From NCBI RefSeq assembly GCF_001189295.1, contig NZ_CP012159.1, positions 4,294,525-4,358,524 on the forward strand: a DNA stretch of 64,000 nt. Direction: 5' to 3'. This DNA comes from Chondromyces crocatus (GTDB taxonomy: Bacteria; Myxococcota_A; Polyangia; Polyangiales; Polyangiaceae). Within the stretch, counting starts at the first letter, position 1, and each line of letters starts with the position of its first letter. Both the position numbers and the translations under genes were made by a program. This document shows, piece after piece, positions 36,401-44,250 of this stretch. The notes under the pieces are model-generated. The model was not told the DNA's origin. It did no database searches and saw only the letters and a program-made list of their open reading frames with translations.

Positions 36401-39382
36401 GTGAGCGATACGTCGGGGCGGCCGGTGGTGGGGGCGAGCGTGAGCGCGCGGATGACGCGGGTGAGCTGGGCCTACACGCAGCAGCGAGGGCCAGGAGGGG
36501 CGCTGCGGTGGCGCTGGACGCGGTCGCTCAGCGAGGCGGGGCGCTGCGAGGTGAAGAGCGCGGCGGCGCCGGTGCGCTGCACGCTGACGGCGCCGCACAG
36601 CGGGGACTACGAGATCCATGCGGAGGTCGATGGCCGCAAGGGCGGGAGGACGTCGATCTGGGCGTGGCGCGATGGGTCGAGAGAGCAGGTGAGCTTTCCG
36701 GATCGGGGGCGAACGGTGCAGGTGGCGACCGACAAGGCGCGCTACGCGCCCGGGGAGACGGCGAAGATCCTGGTGCGGAGCCCGTACAAGGCGGCGACGG
36801 CGGTGCTGACGGTGGAGCAGGGGCGGCTCCTGTCGCACCGGAGCCAGCGGGTGGAGGGGAGCTCGGCGGTGTTCGAGGTGCCGATCGACGCAGCCCACGC
36901 GCCGCACGCGCACGTGGCGGTGACGCTGTTGCCGGTGGGGGAGACGGGCTCGGCGGCGGTGGACTACAAGGTGGGGGCGGTGCGGATCCCCGTGTCGCTC
37001 GCGGCGTCGCGGTTGGACCTGGCGGTGAAGTCGGACCGGGCGTCGTTCGAGCCGGGCGAGGAGGTGGGGATCTCGCTGGAGCTGAAGGAGCGCGGGGCGC
37101 CCGTGGAGGGGGCGGAGATCGCGCTGGCCGTGGTGGACGAGGGGATCCTGCGGCTGACGAACTTCCATCTGCCAGATCCGGTGACGGCGCTGCGGCCCGG
37201 GATGCCGCTGCGGTTTCACCTGCGCGATAGCCGGGAGGGGCTCGCGGAGCTGTACGAGCGGAGCCATGTGGCGGGTGACGGCGGGGGATCGGAGCGAACG
37301 ATGGTGAGCCAGACGCGGAAGGACTTCGTGGAGACGGCGCTGTGGCGGCCGGATCTGCGGACGGACGCGGAGGGGCGCGCGAGCGTGCGGTTCAAGCTGC
37401 CGGATAACCTGACGCGGTTCCGGATGATGGCGGTGGCGCTCGATCGGGGCGGCAAGGGGGCGATGGCGGAGAGCGACTTCACGGTGCGCAAGCCGCTGAT
37501 GCTGGTGCCGGTGGTGCCGCGGTTCGCGGCGCGCGGGGATCGCTTCGAACTCTCGGCGATGGTGCACAACAACACGGAGGCGCCCGTGGCAGCGACGGTG
37601 CGGCTCGGGGAGAAGACGGCGCCGGTGACGGTGCCGGCCGGGGGGCACAGCCGGGTGGCGTTCCCATTCGAGGCGCGCGAGGGGGGGGAGCAGGCGCTCT
37701 CGTTCGCGGTGGCGGACGGGACGGGCAAGGTGCGCGACGCGGTGGACTTGAAGCTCCGGGTGGATGAGCCAGGCCTCACGGAGCGGCCTCACCTGGACGG
37801 GGCGTTCCAGGCGTCGCGGGAGATCGCGCTGGCGGTGCCGGCGAGCGTGGATGGGCGCGGTGGGGCGCTGCGGGTGCGGGTCGGCCAGAACTTGTGGCCC
37901 GAGCTGGGGCCGCGGGTGGCGTTCTTGCTGGGCTATCCGCACGGCTGCGTGGAGCAGACGACGTCGAGCACGCTGCCGCTCATCGCGGCGCGGACGATCT
38001 TGCCGCGGATCGGGGTGGCGAAGCTGAGCGACGCGGAGATCGCGACGCGGATCAAGGCCGGGCTCACGCGGCTGTCGTTGATGAAGACGATGTCGGGAGG
38101 GCTCGGGTACTGGCCAGGGGACCGGGAGCCGAACGTGTACGGGACGGCGTACGCGATGCGGGCGGTGGTGCTGGCCAAGGCGGCCGGGATCGAGGCGCCC
38201 CCGGGCTTGCTCGAGGGAATGCAGCGGTATCTCGGGGAGCGGCTGCTCGACGGGGATCTGGAGCCCGAGGTGCGGGCGGCCATCGCGGAGAGCCTCGCGG
38301 AGTTGCGCGCGCTGCCGGAGAGTGCGGCCGATGCGCTCTACGACACGCGGGAGCGCCAGAGCTTGTTCGGGAAGGCGAGCCTGGCGATGGCGCTGTCGAG
38401 CTTGTCAGGGCAGGAGGACCGGGTGGCGACGCTGCTCGACGCGGTCGAGGACGGTCTCGACGCGGACGGGAAGCTGGCGTCGGCGCCGAAGACGAACGAC
38501 TTCCACTACTACGGGTCGCCGACGCGCAGCCGCGCGCAGGCGGCGATGGCGCTGACGCGGCTGCGGCGAGGCGCGCCGGTGCTCCCGCGGCTTCTGTCGG
38601 CGCTGGTGCGAGAGACCGAGGCGTACACCACGCAAGCGACGTCGTTCGCACTCCTGGCGGTGGCCGGTCAGATCGCGGCGACCACCGTGGAGGGAAGCCC
38701 GGTGCAGGTCTTCCTGGACGGGGAAGCGCTCGCGGTGGATCGGGATCTGGGGTTCGGGAGCAAGGAGTTCGCGATCCCGATCGAGAAGGTGAAGGGGCGC
38801 CGGGCGACGCTGCGGCTCACGGCCGAGGGGCCTGCGGCGGTGGCGTACCAGGTGGAGGCCGCGTGGCGGAGGCCGCTGTTCGAGGAGGGGTCCGAGGCGC
38901 TCGTGGCGACGCGCGCCGCGCTGGGGCCGAGCGTGCACCGGGTGTACACGGATCCGCAGGGGAAGCCGATCGAGCTGGGCGCGGTGCGTGCGGGGGACCT
39001 GGTGCGGGTAGCGCTCCTGGTGGGGGTGCCGAGCGGGCTTTCGCACGAGCGGCGTGGGTACCTGGCGATCACCGATCGGTTGCCGGGAGGATTCGAGCCG
39101 GTGCAGCCCGACCTGGCCACGGTGGCCTCGGCGCCGGAGCTCGACGGGGAACACCCGCTGTCCGGGGTGCTGCGGTACGGGAGCGAGGCGAGCCACGTGG
39201 AGCTGCGCGACGATCGGGTGCTCGTGTACTTCGACAAGCTCTGGGGAGAGCGGGTCGCCGCGACGTACCTGGCGCGGGCCACGACGGCAGGCTCGTTCGT
39301 GGTGCCGCCAGCCGCGGCAGAGTTCATGTACGAGGGCGACTCGACCGGCTACTCCGAGGCAGAGCGGGTCGTGATCCGCTGA
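33434..39382 (+). CDS. Bacterial alpha-2-macroglobulin lipoprotein
   Basis: 1982 residues, in the size range of large bacterial A2M proteins. These trap incoming proteases in the periplasm through a reactive thioester. The thioester site is intact: CVEQ, with Cys1505 and Gln1508 in YPHGCVEQTTSS. Upstream are many beta-sandwich (MG) domains, including ALLLTDRGIYRPGATVWLKG and the AVVDEGILRLTNF block typical of the family. The helical thioester domain follows (LSLMKTMSGGLGYWPGD). A lipoprotein-type signal (LGLVGAGASSC) is preceded by a basic extension when read from the ATG at 33434, which has GAGGAGG 9 bases upstream. A TTG at 33566 with GGGAGAAG before it would give a normal-length signal peptide. 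PBP1C, its usual partner, lies 8 kb downstream. Confidence 0.93.
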   Translation: MVDRPHSRPAQAARRPAPRRSEQRFAVRQVGTTSCGEPCGRSGRLRRRWFFAASFLLASLGLVGAGASSCGGAGSAMSGGASSGESASPLLVREVSVPEGELVFPPPSAQRVVRDPLEGVLGVAVPRHARAEVVAESPEVTLPMLDQNRKFVSVGQSFRIRFDQDMELPPKVGGWERKGLLAAKGTLRLTPEVKGEARWINAFTLEFTAAGQFAGDQDYEVALGALKGKSGQALAPWSARLRVTPSVTLAGKVLGYVPDPETIRSVAVYPSGETIIARSQGMSVLYDQPIALTEARKVISLVGEDERPIPLVFDRPRGRTFQGVEVDPRLVVLARPAAPLRAGQKVTLRVRDGGTVGGVKTAAETRTMSVAEPLALKSPMCGSRWDEEACVAEDGQLWVDTQGIHLQFNHAIALSERALRGLISVTPPVRNLSIQNVSWMNMVSIGGGFEASRSYRIVVSGLVDDYGGRIAQPIQLAVRRRPLGASATLPEGLLVLDPAMSKQFPLTTRNVLEAELWAWPIASGDAEAFEAARTQARTHKVPDGAPPVRVPVSIKEAKADALVTSVVDLQKALPAGGSFLTTVRATKFAPGAEPMKFPRGSEAERPSVALLQPAREGSLAVHARSLDGSTLVHVSRLLGGEPVAQASVRFEGKEGPAVTTDAQGIALLGAGSGQVRVEKDGVISFLSLDEGGVSAKHLFPEMAGGNAGSRDDDEEGEGEGDAAVSSAERALLLTDRGIYRPGATVWLKGSLRRPEGDRLVPVAGSEVELRVVGPTGEEVHRARHTTNELGSVATRVDLPADSKVGPHQVLLGAAGAGGESAPLASTMVQVAEFEAPRFAVDVDAAETPVGLRATVRGRYLFGAAMDGGRVSWTLKREAAAFPDGPLTEAGLVFRRSRSWWEDRDGEARWSRAGDGTLGPDGTVVVEQALSMAGVEGPQAFVLEADVTDSSNRHIANRSRVVKHPVARYAGLRLPSSWVGVGEAIPVELGVSDTSGRPVVGASVSARMTRVSWAYTQQRGPGGALRWRWTRSLSEAGRCEVKSAAAPVRCTLTAPHSGDYEIHAEVDGRKGGRTSIWAWRDGSREQVSFPDRGRTVQVATDKARYAPGETAKILVRSPYKAATAVLTVEQGRLLSHRSQRVEGSSAVFEVPIDAAHAPHAHVAVTLLPVGETGSAAVDYKVGAVRIPVSLAASRLDLAVKSDRASFEPGEEVGISLELKERGAPVEGAEIALAVVDEGILRLTNFHLPDPVTALRPGMPLRFHLRDSREGLAELYERSHVAGDGGGSERTMVSQTRKDFVETALWRPDLRTDAEGRASVRFKLPDNLTRFRMMAVALDRGGKGAMAESDFTVRKPLMLVPVVPRFAARGDRFELSAMVHNNTEAPVAATVRLGEKTAPVTVPAGGHSRVAFPFEAREGGEQALSFAVADGTGKVRDAVDLKLRVDEPGLTERPHLDGAFQASREIALAVPASVDGRGGALRVRVGQNLWPELGPRVAFLLGYPHGCVEQTTSSTLPLIAARTILPRIGVAKLSDAEIATRIKAGLTRLSLMKTMSGGLGYWPGDREPNVYGTAYAMRAVVLAKAAGIEAPPGLLEGMQRYLGERLLDGDLEPEVRAAIAESLAELRALPESAADALYDTRERQSLFGKASLAMALSSLSGQEDRVATLLDAVEDGLDADGKLASAPKTNDFHYYGSPTRSRAQAAMALTRLRRGAPVLPRLLSALVRETEAYTTQATSFALLAVAGQIAATTVEGSPVQVFLDGEALAVDRDLGFGSKEFAIPIEKVKGRRATLRLTAEGPAAVAYQVEAAWRRPLFEEGSEALVATRAALGPSVHRVYTDPQGKPIELGAVRAGDLVRVALLVGVPSGLSHERRGYLAITDRLPGGFEPVQPDLATVASAPELDGEHPLSGVLRYGSEASHVELRDDRVLVYFDKLWGERVAATYLARATTAGSFVVPPAAAEFMYEGDSTGYSEAERVVIR

Positions 39383-39694
39383 AGCGCAACCCGCAATCCG
39401 CAACCCGCAACCCGCAACCCGTAACCTGCGATTCGCGGCACACCTCGCGAGACTGTGGGAGAGCCCGCCGCTGTGATCGCCCCGGATGCATGGGCCGTAT
39501 CGCTGGATGGTCTTATCGGGTGCATCCCTGACAGCAGAATTCGGTGCATCCCTGCCGGACAAGGTGACGGGGCGTGGCTAGATTTTCCCCGGAAACCAGC
39601 CGCGACGATGCTTCCGTCGTGCGCGGTGCCATCCATGGTCAGGGTGATGTCGGTGCGTCCGGCAGCCGCGCTGGCCCACCTGCGAGGAGCGTTC
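39383..39694. other. Spacer with short direct repeats
   Basis: This 312-base gap starts with an octamer-like repeat (CGCAACCC, about five copies, 39386-39425). It also holds two copies of GGTGCATCCCTG (39519 and 39543). An open frame entering the next gene passes through part of it, but the ribosome site next to the GTG at 39695 indicates that translation starts there. Confidence 0.5.
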
Positions 39695-40720
39695 GTGTCC
39701 CACGAGACCAGCGTCCCGGAGAGCTTCGGCCAGCGACCGCGAGGGGAGAGCAAGCGCCTCGGGCGGCGTCGCGAGGTGGAGCTGCTCGACGAGAAGCCGC
39801 TGGGGCCGCGCGAGGCCTTCCTTTCGGCCTACGAGCGCATGCGAGGGCTCGCGGCGCTCACGCGGCGGCCTGCCGTGGTGGCGATCGCCGTGGCGCCCGA
39901 CGGGCGGGTCCTGGAGGCGACCCTGGTCGAGGACGGGCACGCGCTCGTGGTGGGGCGACATCCGCGCTGCGGGCTCCGGTTGAGCTCTCCCAAGGTCGCG
40001 CTGCGCCAGCTCGTGGTCTTCGCGCGTCGGGAAGCGGGGGCGATGATCTCGCGGGTGTGGGATCTCGATACCGGGGTGCCGTTCGTCACGGAGGATGGGC
40101 AGCGCAACGCGGCGGTCATCGCCGACGGGCCGCTGCACGTCACCGTCCACGGGTTCGGGATCTGGCTGATCCCGGCGGCGCTCTGCGCGGGGTGGGGGGC
40201 CTGCGGGCGCGAGGCGTGGTCGACGCTGCCACCTCGGGTCTTCGTCGACCGGCGCTCGCCGGGCCAGGGGCGGGGGGTGATCCAGGAGGGCCTCGCGTGC
40301 GCCTCGTCCGTGGGCACGGCGCGGAGCCACGAGGAGGTGTCGCATGTCACGGGCGTCGGGCCCGCGCTCGCGCTGGGAGAGCCCGACAACGTGGAGATCG
40401 GCTGGGGCAGTCTGGTCCTCACGCACCGTGGGCGACGGATGCGGCACGAGGTGAGCCTGGAGCGGCTGGAGCGGGGGGTGCTCGTCGGTCGCTACGAGCG
40501 CTGCGGCCTGGAGATCAAGGCCGAGCCCGAGATCTCCCGGGTCCACGGGCTGCTCGTGAAGATCGGGGGCGAGGTGTGGGCGATCGATGCGGCGAGCACG
40601 AACGGGCTGTGGCGTGCCGATGGACCGGTGAAGGCCGCCCCCCTGCGCGACGACGACCTGCTTCGTCTGGGCCGTACGGTGACGCTCGGCTGGACCCGTC
40701 GCCTGCTGCCGGAAGCCTAG
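39695..40720 (+). CDS. Protein with two FHA domains
   Basis: 341 residues from the GTG at 39695, chosen for its GAGGAG 5 bases upstream; earlier in-frame ATGs (39608, 39638, 39650) lack a well-placed site. The first, degenerate FHA-like domain contains L-V-V-G-R-H-P-R-C-G-L-R-L-S-S. The C-terminal one is classical: V-G-R-Y-E-R-C-G-L-E-I, I-S-R-V-H-G and the D-A-A-S-T-N-G-L loop. FHA domains bind phosphothreonine peptides, so it probably reads Ser/Thr kinase output in the cytoplasm. A cysteine-containing stretch between the domains is unassigned. The 3' end lies inside a 51-bp direct duplication. Confidence 0.85.
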   Translation: MSHETSVPESFGQRPRGESKRLGRRREVELLDEKPLGPREAFLSAYERMRGLAALTRRPAVVAIAVAPDGRVLEATLVEDGHALVVGRHPRCGLRLSSPKVALRQLVVFARREAGAMISRVWDLDTGVPFVTEDGQRNAAVIADGPLHVTVHGFGIWLIPAALCAGWGACGREAWSTLPPRVFVDRRSPGQGRGVIQEGLACASSVGTARSHEEVSHVTGVGPALALGEPDNVEIGWGSLVLTHRGRRMRHEVSLERLERGVLVGRYERCGLEIKAEPEISRVHGLLVKIGGEVWAIDAASTNGLWRADGPVKAAPLRDDDLLRLGRTVTLGWTRRLLPEA

Positions 40721-40775
40721 CTCCGTGCGGTGACGCTCGGCTGGACCCGTCGGGCGCTGCCAGGAGCCTCGCTCC
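40677..40775. repeat. 51-bp tandem duplication spanning the FHA gene stop codon
   Basis: CGGTGACGCTCGGCTGGACC at 40677 recurs at 40728. The two 48-base copies (40677-40724 and 40728-40775) differ at only a few positions. One of these is decisive: copy 1 has GCC-TAG (the stop), copy 2 has GCC-TCG. The offset of 51 keeps the reading frame. Downstream, a 23-base repeat (ATCGTGAGCAGCTCCACG) occurs twice at about 40782 and 40805. Confidence 0.85.
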
Positions 40776-40910
40776 ATCGAAATCGTGAGCAGCTCCACGC
40801 CGTCATCGTGAGCAGCTCCACGGCGTCATCCCGACCTGGGCCGGGGTGTATGCCCTGGTACCCTCGTCATTCCGACCTGGCCGGTATGGCGACGTGGTCG
40901 CGCGATGGGC

Positions 40911-40916
40911 TAAGTT
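40911..40916 (+). promoter_or_regulatory. Possible -10 hexamer (TAAGTT) of the FAD oxidoreductase gene
   Basis: TAAGTT ends 6 bases before the GTG at 40923 in a region that is otherwise GC-rich; there is no ribosome site. Confidence 0.4.
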
Positions 40917-40922
40917 ATTCTC

Positions 40923-42257
40923 GTGCAGGCCCAGGATTCGGATCCGATCGAACCGATCGAGCCATTCGACGTGATCATCGTGGGAGGTCGCCCCGCCGGC
41001 GCATCCCTGGCCGCGCGGCTCGGACAGCGCGGGTTGCGTGTGCTCGTCGTCGACAAGGCGACGTTTCCATCGCAGCCCGAGGTCCCGTCCTGTCCGGTCA
41101 TCTACCCCTCGGCGATCCAGCTCCTCGACGAGCTCGGGATCGATGAGTCGACGTACGAGGGGTCCTGCACGCGGCTGGTCACGGGGTTCATCGAGTTCGA
41201 GGGGCACTTCAGGGCGCAGCTGGTGTCCCCGGAGCTCTACGGGCGGCGGTACTTCTACTACGTCGACCGGGGGGGGTTCGATCTCGCGCTCTGGGACAAC
41301 CTCGCGCGATACCCGTCGGTGACGGCGCTCTCGGGGGTCACGGTGTCCGATGTGGTCCGCGCCGAGGACGGGCGGGTGACGGGGGTCGTGGCGTCGGAGC
41401 GAGGTGGGCCCAAGGTGACCTACCAGGCGAGGATCTGCGTGGTGGGGGCCGACGGTCGGCACAGCCGCGTGGCGCGCAAGGTGGGGGCCCGGGTGATCGA
41501 GGATCGGTCGCAGCAGACGAGCACGGTGTACTCCGCGGAGTGGGAAGGGGTGCTGCCCGTGACCGAGGATGGGTCGCCCGCGCTCCACGTGGTCAGCGGT
41601 GGGCAAGGGGGGACGTTGATGTTCTTCCCGCTGGCCAGTGGACGGACGGTGGTGGCGACGCAGCTCCGCTCCGATCGCGTGCAGCTCGACGGGGACGCGG
41701 TGGGGTTCTACGAGCGGCGGGTGCGGTCGTTCGCGACGGGGCGGCGGCGTCTCGCCGAGGCGCAGCGGGTGAGTGGGTTGATCGGGGTGAGTCGCATCGC
41801 GAACCGGTACCTGGACGCCGGGGGGGCCGGCTGGGTGCTGGTGGGGGACGCGCTCCACCACAAGGATCCGCTGGATGGGCAGGGGATCTACGATGCGCTG
41901 ATCGGGGCGAAGCGGCTGTCGGAGGTGCTGGTCGCCGTGCACGAGGGGCGCACGCGCTGGGAGGAGGGGCTCGCGGTCTACCGGCGTCAGGTCGACGAGG
42001 AGACGCGGCCGATGTTCCGGTCGACGATGCAGCGGCTGAAGACGGAGCTGTTCGAGGGGCCGTCGCCGCTGTTCATCCGGACGATGCTGCGCTGGATGCT
42101 GAACGATCCGGAGTACCAGCGGCGGTACTTCATGTACCTGGGGCGGGTGCTGCCGCCGGATCGGTGGATGACGCCGTGGTTGATGGTGTCGGCCGTGGCG
42201 CGCGGGATGGCGAGCGATGTGGGGCGGGCGCTGGGGTTCAAGTCGCAGGCGGCTTGA
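40923..42257 (+). CDS. FAD-dependent oxidoreductase (PHBH/geranylgeranyl reductase-like)
   Basis: 444 residues. The Rossmann motif GGRPAG (21-26, in VIIVGGRPAGASLAARLG) binds the ADP part of FAD. The family's D-G motif is V-V-G-A-D-G-R-H-S-R-V-A-R, and the GD motif with flavin contact is LVGDALHHKDPLDGQGI. This layout is shared by flavin monooxygenases, halogenases and geranylgeranyl reductases; substrate unknown. The C-terminal ~80 residues (LFIRTMLRWMLNDPEYQRRY) are helical and may contact lipid or a partner. Start codon GTG without ribosome site, TAAGTT just upstream. The 3' end overlaps the convergent transglutaminase gene by 20 bases. Confidence 0.88.
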   Translation: MQAQDSDPIEPIEPFDVIIVGGRPAGASLAARLGQRGLRVLVVDKATFPSQPEVPSCPVIYPSAIQLLDELGIDESTYEGSCTRLVTGFIEFEGHFRAQLVSPELYGRRYFYYVDRGGFDLALWDNLARYPSVTALSGVTVSDVVRAEDGRVTGVVASERGGPKVTYQARICVVGADGRHSRVARKVGARVIEDRSQQTSTVYSAEWEGVLPVTEDGSPALHVVSGGQGGTLMFFPLASGRTVVATQLRSDRVQLDGDAVGFYERRVRSFATGRRRLAEAQRVSGLIGVSRIANRYLDAGGAGWVLVGDALHHKDPLDGQGIYDALIGAKRLSEVLVAVHEGRTRWEEGLAVYRRQVDEETRPMFRSTMQRLKTELFEGPSPLFIRTMLRWMLNDPEYQRRYFMYLGRVLPPDRWMTPWLMVSAVARGMASDVGRALGFKSQAA

Positions 42258-44250
42258 GGGGGCGGTCTTCGGGGCGGTTCGGGGCGTGAGATGAGGCGGG
42301 TGGGCGCGATGTCGTCGCGGCCGTGAGGGCGGCGAGTACGGTGGTCTGCTCGCCGATGCCGCCGTAGCGCAGCGCGGCGTAGCGGGTGATGGCTTCGCTC
42401 GCGGCGGTGTGGCCTGCCTTCGCGAGGCGCTGTGCGAAGCGCTCCAGGGTCTCGGTGGGGGCGCGCGTGATGCTGCCCTGGGTGAGGGAAGCGAGGTGAG
42501 CGAAGAGGCGCGTCAGCTCGGGGGGCGGGGGCTCCTCGGGGGAGCGCAGCGCGGGCCGGGGGCGAGGAGGCTTCCGGAGACGTCGCAGCATCCGGAAGGC
42601 GACGGGCGCGGTGAGGACGGCGGCGAGGCCGGCGAGGGTGGAGGCGAGGTGGTCGGTGAGGGCGGTGGTGAGCGATGCCCAGGCCGAGGCGAGGCGCTCC
42701 TGGAGGGCCGCGAAGAAGGGGGTGCTCCTGGGCTCCGGGGTGGCGCTCGCGGGGGTGGCGTCGAGGGTGATCCAGCCGCGCGTCGGGAGGTGGACCTCGG
42801 CCCAGGCGTGGGCGTCGCGTTCGCGGACCAGCGCGTGGCCGCCGAGGGGGCTGCGTTCGGCGACCTGGTAGCCGACGACGAGGCGCGCCGGGACGCCGGC
42901 CACGCGGGTGAGCAAGACGGTCGCGGTGGCGAAGTACTCGCAGTGGCCGCTGCGGCCGCGGAGCAGGAAGTCCAGCAGGGGATCGGTGCCCTGGGCGCGG
43001 GTGAACGAGAGGGAATAGGTGTAGTCGCGCTGGAGGTGGTCGGCGATGGCGGTCACCTTGGCTGCGGGGGACTGGGCGTCGCTCGTCCAGGAAGCGACGA
43101 GGCGCTCCAGGTCGGGGCGCAGCTCGGGGGGGACGTCGAGGTCCTGAGGAGCGGGAGGGGCTGATGGCGGTGGGGATGCCAAGGCAGAAGCGGGGCGGGG
43201 CTTCGGGTCGAAGTCGACGGCCGTCGCGTCGCCGATGGGGAGGCGGAGGACGCCGAAACGGTCGATGGTGGCGGCGTCGTCGCGGGGGGCGATGCGGTCC
43301 GCGCCAAGGGGCAGGAAGTACCTGTCGCGGCTTCCGTGAAGGAGGGTGGCGCGCAGCGTGCGCGTCGCGCCCGGCGAGGCAGGGGGGGCAGGGACGACGT
43401 CGAGGCGGGTGGCGTTGGTCCATCGGCCGCGCTCGTAGTGGTCGTAGACGACGCCGCGGAGGTGGCTGATCGTGGCCAGGGGGTCCCGGGGCTCGGCGTC
43501 GTTGGGTCCTTCCGTAGGGGAGGAGGGGTCGAGCGCTTCGAGGCGCAGGACGAGGGTGTCGGACTGGAGCATGCCCTCCATCGAGCCGAGCCAGAGCCGC
43601 TCGCCGAAGCCGGTCATGACCTCGTCGGTGCCGAGGAGCTGGGCCTGGGACCACACGGCGAGCGGAGGGAGCAGGCGGGACAGCCCCACGCCGACGCAGG
43701 CCCCGAGGAGCAGGAGCGCCGCGCCGATGGCGAGGCTGCGCCGGGGGATCTCCCGCCAGGCTGGGCGCCCTGGATCGGCTGCGCGAAGAGCGAGCAGGAC
43801 GAGGAGCAGGTGGGCGACGACGGCCGCGCTGTAGGCGGGGCCGAGGGGCGCCTTGCCGGCGGTGGTGAGCGCGAGCAGGGCGAGGGAGGTGGTGACGATG
43901 ACGCCTCCCTCGGGGGCGTGCAGGCACAGCCGGCCCGCGGCCGGGAAGAGCAGGCCGAGCGTGGCAGCGAGCCAGAAGCGGCCGAGGGCGTTGTCGCTGG
44001 CGTCGTGCGGGAGGTGGAGCGCCGTGGCGATGCCCAGGCCGAAGAGGATCAGCAGGAAGAGGCGCTGGGCGAGGGGACCGGCGGTGATGCGGGGGCCGAT
44101 GGCGAGCGCGCCAAGGGTGCTCAGCGCAGCGAGGGCGCCGCCGAGCGGGGCGCGGCCCAGGACCAGGACGCCTGCCACGAGGAGCAGCGCCGCGGCGATG
44201 GCGCGGCGTGCAGCGGGGGCGCTGGCGGGGTGGGGGGCGGCGGTGTTCAC
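42238..44250 (-). CDS. TgpA-like membrane transglutaminase-fold protease
   Basis: 670 residues. The N-terminal ~200 residues hold six or more membrane helices (DUF3488-like). A periplasmic domain with a transglutaminase fold follows: Cys in SGHCEYFATA, His in RDAHAWAEVHLP, Asp in GWITLDATP make the expected triad. One more hydrophobic segment near 560 and a cytoplasmic tail (DUF4129-like) complete it. Such proteins act on the envelope; the biochemical role is not settled. It is translationally coupled to the DUF58 gene (GTGA overlap: the GTG start at 44250 overlaps the upstream stop) and forms the end of an operon with MoxR, the usual company for this family. Confidence 0.9.
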   Translation of the reverse strand: MNTAAPHPASAPAARRAIAAALLLVAGVLVLGRAPLGGALAALSTLGALAIGPRITAGPLAQRLFLLILFGLGIATALHLPHDASDNALGRFWLAATLGLLFPAAGRLCLHAPEGGVIVTTSLALLALTTAGKAPLGPAYSAAVVAHLLLVLLALRAADPGRPAWREIPRRSLAIGAALLLLGACVGVGLSRLLPPLAVWSQAQLLGTDEVMTGFGERLWLGSMEGMLQSDTLVLRLEALDPSSPTEGPNDAEPRDPLATISHLRGVVYDHYERGRWTNATRLDVVPAPPASPGATRTLRATLLHGSRDRYFLPLGADRIAPRDDAATIDRFGVLRLPIGDATAVDFDPKPRPASALASPPPSAPPAPQDLDVPPELRPDLERLVASWTSDAQSPAAKVTAIADHLQRDYTYSLSFTRAQGTDPLLDFLLRGRSGHCEYFATATVLLTRVAGVPARLVVGYQVAERSPLGGHALVRERDAHAWAEVHLPTRGWITLDATPASATPEPRSTPFFAALQERLASAWASLTTALTDHLASTLAGLAAVLTAPVAFRMLRRLRKPPRPRPALRSPEEPPPPELTRLFAHLASLTQGSITRAPTETLERFAQRLAKAGHTAASEAITRYAALRYGGIGEQTTVLAALTAATTSRPPASSHAPNRPEDRPLKPPAT

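Noticed and set aside
33695-37942. A 1415-codon open frame on the minus strand inside the A2M gene
   Set aside because: His/Arg/Pro-rich shadow of a well-supported A2M frame that includes the thioester motif; no start signal or domain.
39455-39694. N-terminal extension of the FHA protein
   Set aside because: The upstream in-frame part is Pro/Arg/Ala-rich, overlaps short repeats and lacks a well-placed ribosome site, whereas GTG 39695 has GAGGAG 5 bases upstream.
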